From JAIOSM01 sp964593725 (GTDB lineage: Bacteria > Desulfobacterota > Desulfobacteria > Desulfobacterales > Desulfobacteraceae), in NCBI GenBank assembly GCA_964593725.1, contig CAZQJS010000009.1:1-64000 (forward strand): 64,000 bases of DNA. The letters are read 5' to 3'. Made by a program: the position numbers and the translations under genes. Below are positions 61,186 through 64,000 of this stretch, piece after piece (positions within the stretch are counted from its first letter, which is position 1; each line of letters begins with the position of its first letter). The notes under the pieces are model-generated. The model made no database searches. It saw only the letters and a program-made list of their open reading frames with translations, and was not told where the DNA came from.

Positions 61186-63627
61186 ATGGTTCAAAAGGAT
61201 GAATATATAGAAGTTGCTGTGCTGCTGCCTCTTTTTAACAGCTATACATATAAAATTCCAAAACACCTTGTGAGCCTGGTATCTTCTGGAATGCGCGTGC
61301 TTGTGCCCTTTGGAAAACGGCGTGTTACAGGATATGTATTAAAAAAGAGCAGAAAACCTGAAAAATTCAAGGCAAAATTAATATTTGATATTCTGGATGA
61401 TATGCCTCTTTTTCCAGGATCAATGGTGCAGTTTTTCAGATGGATAAGTAATTATTATATTCATCCCATTGGTGATGTTATTAAAACAGCTCTTCCATCA
61501 GGCCTTGATCAGCATGATATATCCATGGTGTCAATTTCTCCTGAAGGCAGTAAAAACAGAAAAGAAAAACTTACTCCGGGAGAATCTGAAGTTATTGGGA
61601 TTTTAAATAAAAGCCATGGAATAATGCCCCTTAAGGCCCTTGTGAAAAAAAGCAGTAATCCCAGTATCAATAATCTAATAAGAAAGATGGAAAAAGCAGG
61701 ACTTGTGAACAAAACCTATAAGCTTGCAAAGGATAAAACCAGGCTCAGGCAGGAGAAATTCATCTCTCTGTCAAAATCATCCAGGGAAAAAATTATACTT
61801 TCCAAAAAGAGAAAACTCATACTTAAAATTCTTGAAAAGGAAAAAGAGATATCCCTTACAAACCTTCGAAAACAGGTTCCCACAGCCCCGGCATTGATCA
61901 AACCCCTGCATAAGGCAGGCTATATTGATATTATTGAAAAGCAGGTTTTTCAGGATCCTTTTGGGGATCCTGTTGATCCTGACACTCCGCCAGAACTTAC
62001 ACAGGAGCAGGAAAAAGTAGTAAATGAAGTTAATAACAGTATTAATAAAGGTTTCCAAAGATATCTTCTTTCCGGTGTCACAGGAAGCGGGAAAACTGAA
62101 GTCTATTTACGCCTTGCTGCAAAAGCCTTGCAGATCAACAAAGCTGCCCTGGTGCTTGTGCCGGAAATTTCTTTGATATCCCAGACAGAAAGAAGGTTCA
62201 GGGCAAGGTTTGGCAACAAAATTGCAGTGCTTCACAGTGCCCTTTCAAATGCCGAACGACTGGATCAATGGCGCCTGATACTTAAAAACAAGGTGTCTGT
62301 GGTAATAGGCGCCCGTTCATCTGTTTTTGCACCAATCAGGAACCCTGGCATAATTATTGTTGATGAAGAACATGATATATCATACAAACAGGAAAGCTCT
62401 TTAAGATATAATGCTAGGGACCTTGCAGTTGTAAGGGCTAAAATGGCTGACATTCCGATTGTTCTAGGATCTGCAACACCGTCAATACAGTCATATTACA
62501 ATGTATGCATAAATAAATTTAAAGAGCTTAAACTTGAAAAGCGCATTAATGACCAGCCCCTGCCTCCCATCACACTTGTTGATTTAAAAAAGCATAAAGA
62601 GTATTCAGGGTTTCAAAGATTGATTTCGCCGGTTTTATCAAAAGCAATACGACAATGCCTTGACAGGGGTGAACAGGCTTTGATTTTTTTGAACCGCAGG
62701 GGGTTTTCAACATTTCCTGTGTGTGAATCCTGTGGAGAAGCGGTAAAATGCCGGTTCTGTGAGCTTGCAATGACCTTTCACAAGGGATTGAATGAATACA
62801 GGTGCCATCTGTGCGGCTATTCAATCTCCACAAGAATTAAGTGCCCTGATTGCGGATCACTTAAAATAAAACCCCTGGGATTTGGTACGGAAAAAATAGA
62901 AAACATGCTTTTGACCCTTTTCCCTGATGCACGAATTGTGAGAATTGACCAGGATACAACCCGGAAAAAGGGACGTTTAATATCACTTTTAAAAAAGATA
63001 AAAAACCGTACTGTTGATATTATAGTGGGTACACAAATGCTGGCCAAGGGGCATGATTTCCCTTTTATCACCCTTGTGGGAATAATATGTGCAGATCTCT
63101 CCCTTAATTTTCCTGATTTCAGATCTTCCGAGCGGACATTTCAGCTTCTTGCCCAGGTTGCAGGAAGAGCAGGCAGGGGAGACAGAAAAGGAAAGGTTAT
63201 AATGCAGACATATAACTCAGATCATTTTGCCATCCAGGCATCAAAAAATCAGGATTTCATTGAATTTTATCAAAATGAAACACCATTTAGAAAAGCATTG
63301 CTTTATCCACCCTTTGCAAAGATCATTCAATTGAAAATTTCCGGGACAGACCCTGTAAAAGTGAAAAATCATGCCTTGCTGCTCAAGAATATATTAAACC
63401 AGATAGTTTCAGGCGATATTAAATATGAAAACACAATTCAGATTCTCGGACCCATTGAAGCAGGCATTCCAAAAATAGCAGCGCGTTTCAGATGGCAGAT
63501 CCTGCTGAAAGGTATTAATATCGCAAGGTTGAATGGTGTTGTCAAACAGCTCATGGACCAAAACCAGGTTAAATCTGAAAAATATGTTGCAACAGCTATT
63601 GATGTTGATCCTTATTCCATGCTTTAA
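61186..63627 (+). CDS. priA: Primosomal protein N' (replication restart helicase PriA)
   Basis: 813 residues. Order: N-terminal 3'-DNA-binding domain, winged helix, SF2 helicase core with Walker A SGVTGSGKTEVYL (about 300) and IIVDEEHD, a zinc-binding insertion with four CxxC-type pairs (CESC, CRFC, CHLC, CPDC), and motif VI QVAGRAGRGDRKG. It reloads the replisome at stalled forks. An inter-domain stretch at 120-250 is somewhat longer than in many PriA proteins. The start is an ATG without a strong ribosome binding site. Confidence 0.97.
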   Translation: MVQKDEYIEVAVLLPLFNSYTYKIPKHLVSLVSSGMRVLVPFGKRRVTGYVLKKSRKPEKFKAKLIFDILDDMPLFPGSMVQFFRWISNYYIHPIGDVIKTALPSGLDQHDISMVSISPEGSKNRKEKLTPGESEVIGILNKSHGIMPLKALVKKSSNPSINNLIRKMEKAGLVNKTYKLAKDKTRLRQEKFISLSKSSREKIILSKKRKLILKILEKEKEISLTNLRKQVPTAPALIKPLHKAGYIDIIEKQVFQDPFGDPVDPDTPPELTQEQEKVVNEVNNSINKGFQRYLLSGVTGSGKTEVYLRLAAKALQINKAALVLVPEISLISQTERRFRARFGNKIAVLHSALSNAERLDQWRLILKNKVSVVIGARSSVFAPIRNPGIIIVDEEHDISYKQESSLRYNARDLAVVRAKMADIPIVLGSATPSIQSYYNVCINKFKELKLEKRINDQPLPPITLVDLKKHKEYSGFQRLISPVLSKAIRQCLDRGEQALIFLNRRGFSTFPVCESCGEAVKCRFCELAMTFHKGLNEYRCHLCGYSISTRIKCPDCGSLKIKPLGFGTEKIENMLLTLFPDARIVRIDQDTTRKKGRLISLLKKIKNRTVDIIVGTQMLAKGHDFPFITLVGIICADLSLNFPDFRSSERTFQLLAQVAGRAGRGDRKGKVIMQTYNSDHFAIQASKNQDFIEFYQNETPFRKALLYPPFAKIIQLKISGTDPVKVKNHALLLKNILNQIVSGDIKYENTIQILGPIEAGIPKIAARFRWQILLKGINIARLNGVVKQLMDQNQVKSEKYVATAIDVDPYSML

Positions 63628-63693
63628 TAAATTCATGGAAAAATATAAGGGCAATTTTGAATTATAAACTTTAACGGTTAAGGAGAGAAAATT

Positions 63694-64000
63694 ATGTATG
63701 CTGAATATGTTTTAAACCATATAGTTAGAATTGCAGTTGCCTATGGTCCGAAATTAATCGGAGCAATTCTGGTATGGATCATTGGTTCGTGGGTTGTTTC
63801 AACGCTGACCAACCTGTTTGTTAAAGCCATGAATAAAGCAAATACGGATGAGTCTTTAAAACCATTTTTAAAGGGAATAGTAAATGCAGCCCTTAAGATC
63901 ATGCTTGTTATTTCCGTACTTGGCATGCTCGGTATTCAGATGACTTCATTCATAGCAATCCTTGCATCAGCAGGTCTTGCCGTGGGCATGGCTCTTTCCG
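63694..64000 (+). CDS. Mechanosensitive channel, MscS family (5' part)
   Basis: At least 102 residues before the window ends. AAGGAGAG precedes the ATG. The visible part has the MscS layout: a first membrane helix (LIGAILVWIIGSWVVSTL), a second (ALKIMLVISVLGMLGI) and the beginning of the pore helix with small residues (FIAILASAGLAVGMALS). It would release osmolytes on hypo-osmotic shock. Confidence 0.92.
   Translation, partial: MYAEYVLNHIVRIAVAYGPKLIGAILVWIIGSWVVSTLTNLFVKAMNKANTDESLKPFLKGIVNAALKIMLVISVLGMLGIQMTSFIAILASAGLAVGMALS

Noticed and set aside
1..64000. CRISPR arrays or tRNA genes
   Set aside because: No regularly spaced direct repeats of 24-40 bases and no tRNA T-loop/anticodon pattern were seen on either strand by reading. 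A dedicated scan could not be run.

Overview
The window looks like chromosomal DNA of a Gram-negative, anaerobic deltaproteobacterium, most likely a sulfate-reducer-like Desulfobacterales relative. This is inferred from an aldehyde:ferredoxin oxidoreductase, a ferredoxin-nitroreductase, many radical SAM enzymes, an ImuB/DnaE2 pair, a LolA-like carrier, LPS-kinase-like proteins, lipoproteins and moderately AT-rich DNA. No tRNA, CRISPR array or intact insertion sequence was seen. The only stable RNA is an SRP RNA on the minus strand near 53.2-53.3 kb.

Layout. 0.1-1.8 kb: an XRE/ImmA-type regulator followed by a broken toxin-like gene and a helicase fragment, the residue of an eroded accessory island. 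1.9-6.2 kb: imuB and imuC/dnaE2 (mutagenic repair). 6.1-16.1 kb: a five-gene minus-strand signalling operon (receiver-like/PEP-synthase-like ATP-grasp protein, lipoprotein amino-acid-type sensor, histidine kinase, receiver-STAS protein, MalT-like/BTAD regulator). 16.2-20.4 kb: an ABC ATPase gene cut off and joined to a 5'-truncated PHP/SMC-like TrlF-family ATPase, followed by an AlbA_2 (Schlafen-like) protein. This is probably a damaged defence-type module.

20.5-37.3 kb is the most unusual part. It holds secreted ConA-like and CARDB-like proteins, then a long same-strand set: two PqqD-like small proteins, four radical SAM/SPASM enzymes (one fused to a U32-like domain, one fused to a second HemN-like radical SAM domain), a metallophosphoesterase and a CDP-alcohol phosphatidyltransferase. 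It ends with a TPR/ConA lipoprotein and a Tat-exported seven-bladed WD40 protein whose C-terminal tail has an eight-residue CxCV repeat. I propose that this is a post-translational maturation system whose substrate is the Cys-rich tail of the WD40 protein.

37.3-38.0 kb: a decayed transposase and an 18-bp inverted repeat. 38.1-42.3 kb: a membrane protein, a GAF-ANTAR regulator, a small Cys-containing protein and a VWA/OmpA protein. 42.5-47.2 kb: a ferredoxin-nitroreductase, two LPS-kinase-like proteins and a NodU/CmcH carbamoyltransferase, possibly envelope-glycan decoration. 47.2-53.1 kb: nadA, lolA-like, an acyl-CoA synthetase, dnaK and grpE. 53.2-64 kb: SRP RNA, a STAS protein, a lipoprotein, a flagellar-rod-like orphan, an aldehyde oxidoreductase, a FapA-like protein, uraA-upp, priA and the start of an MscS channel.
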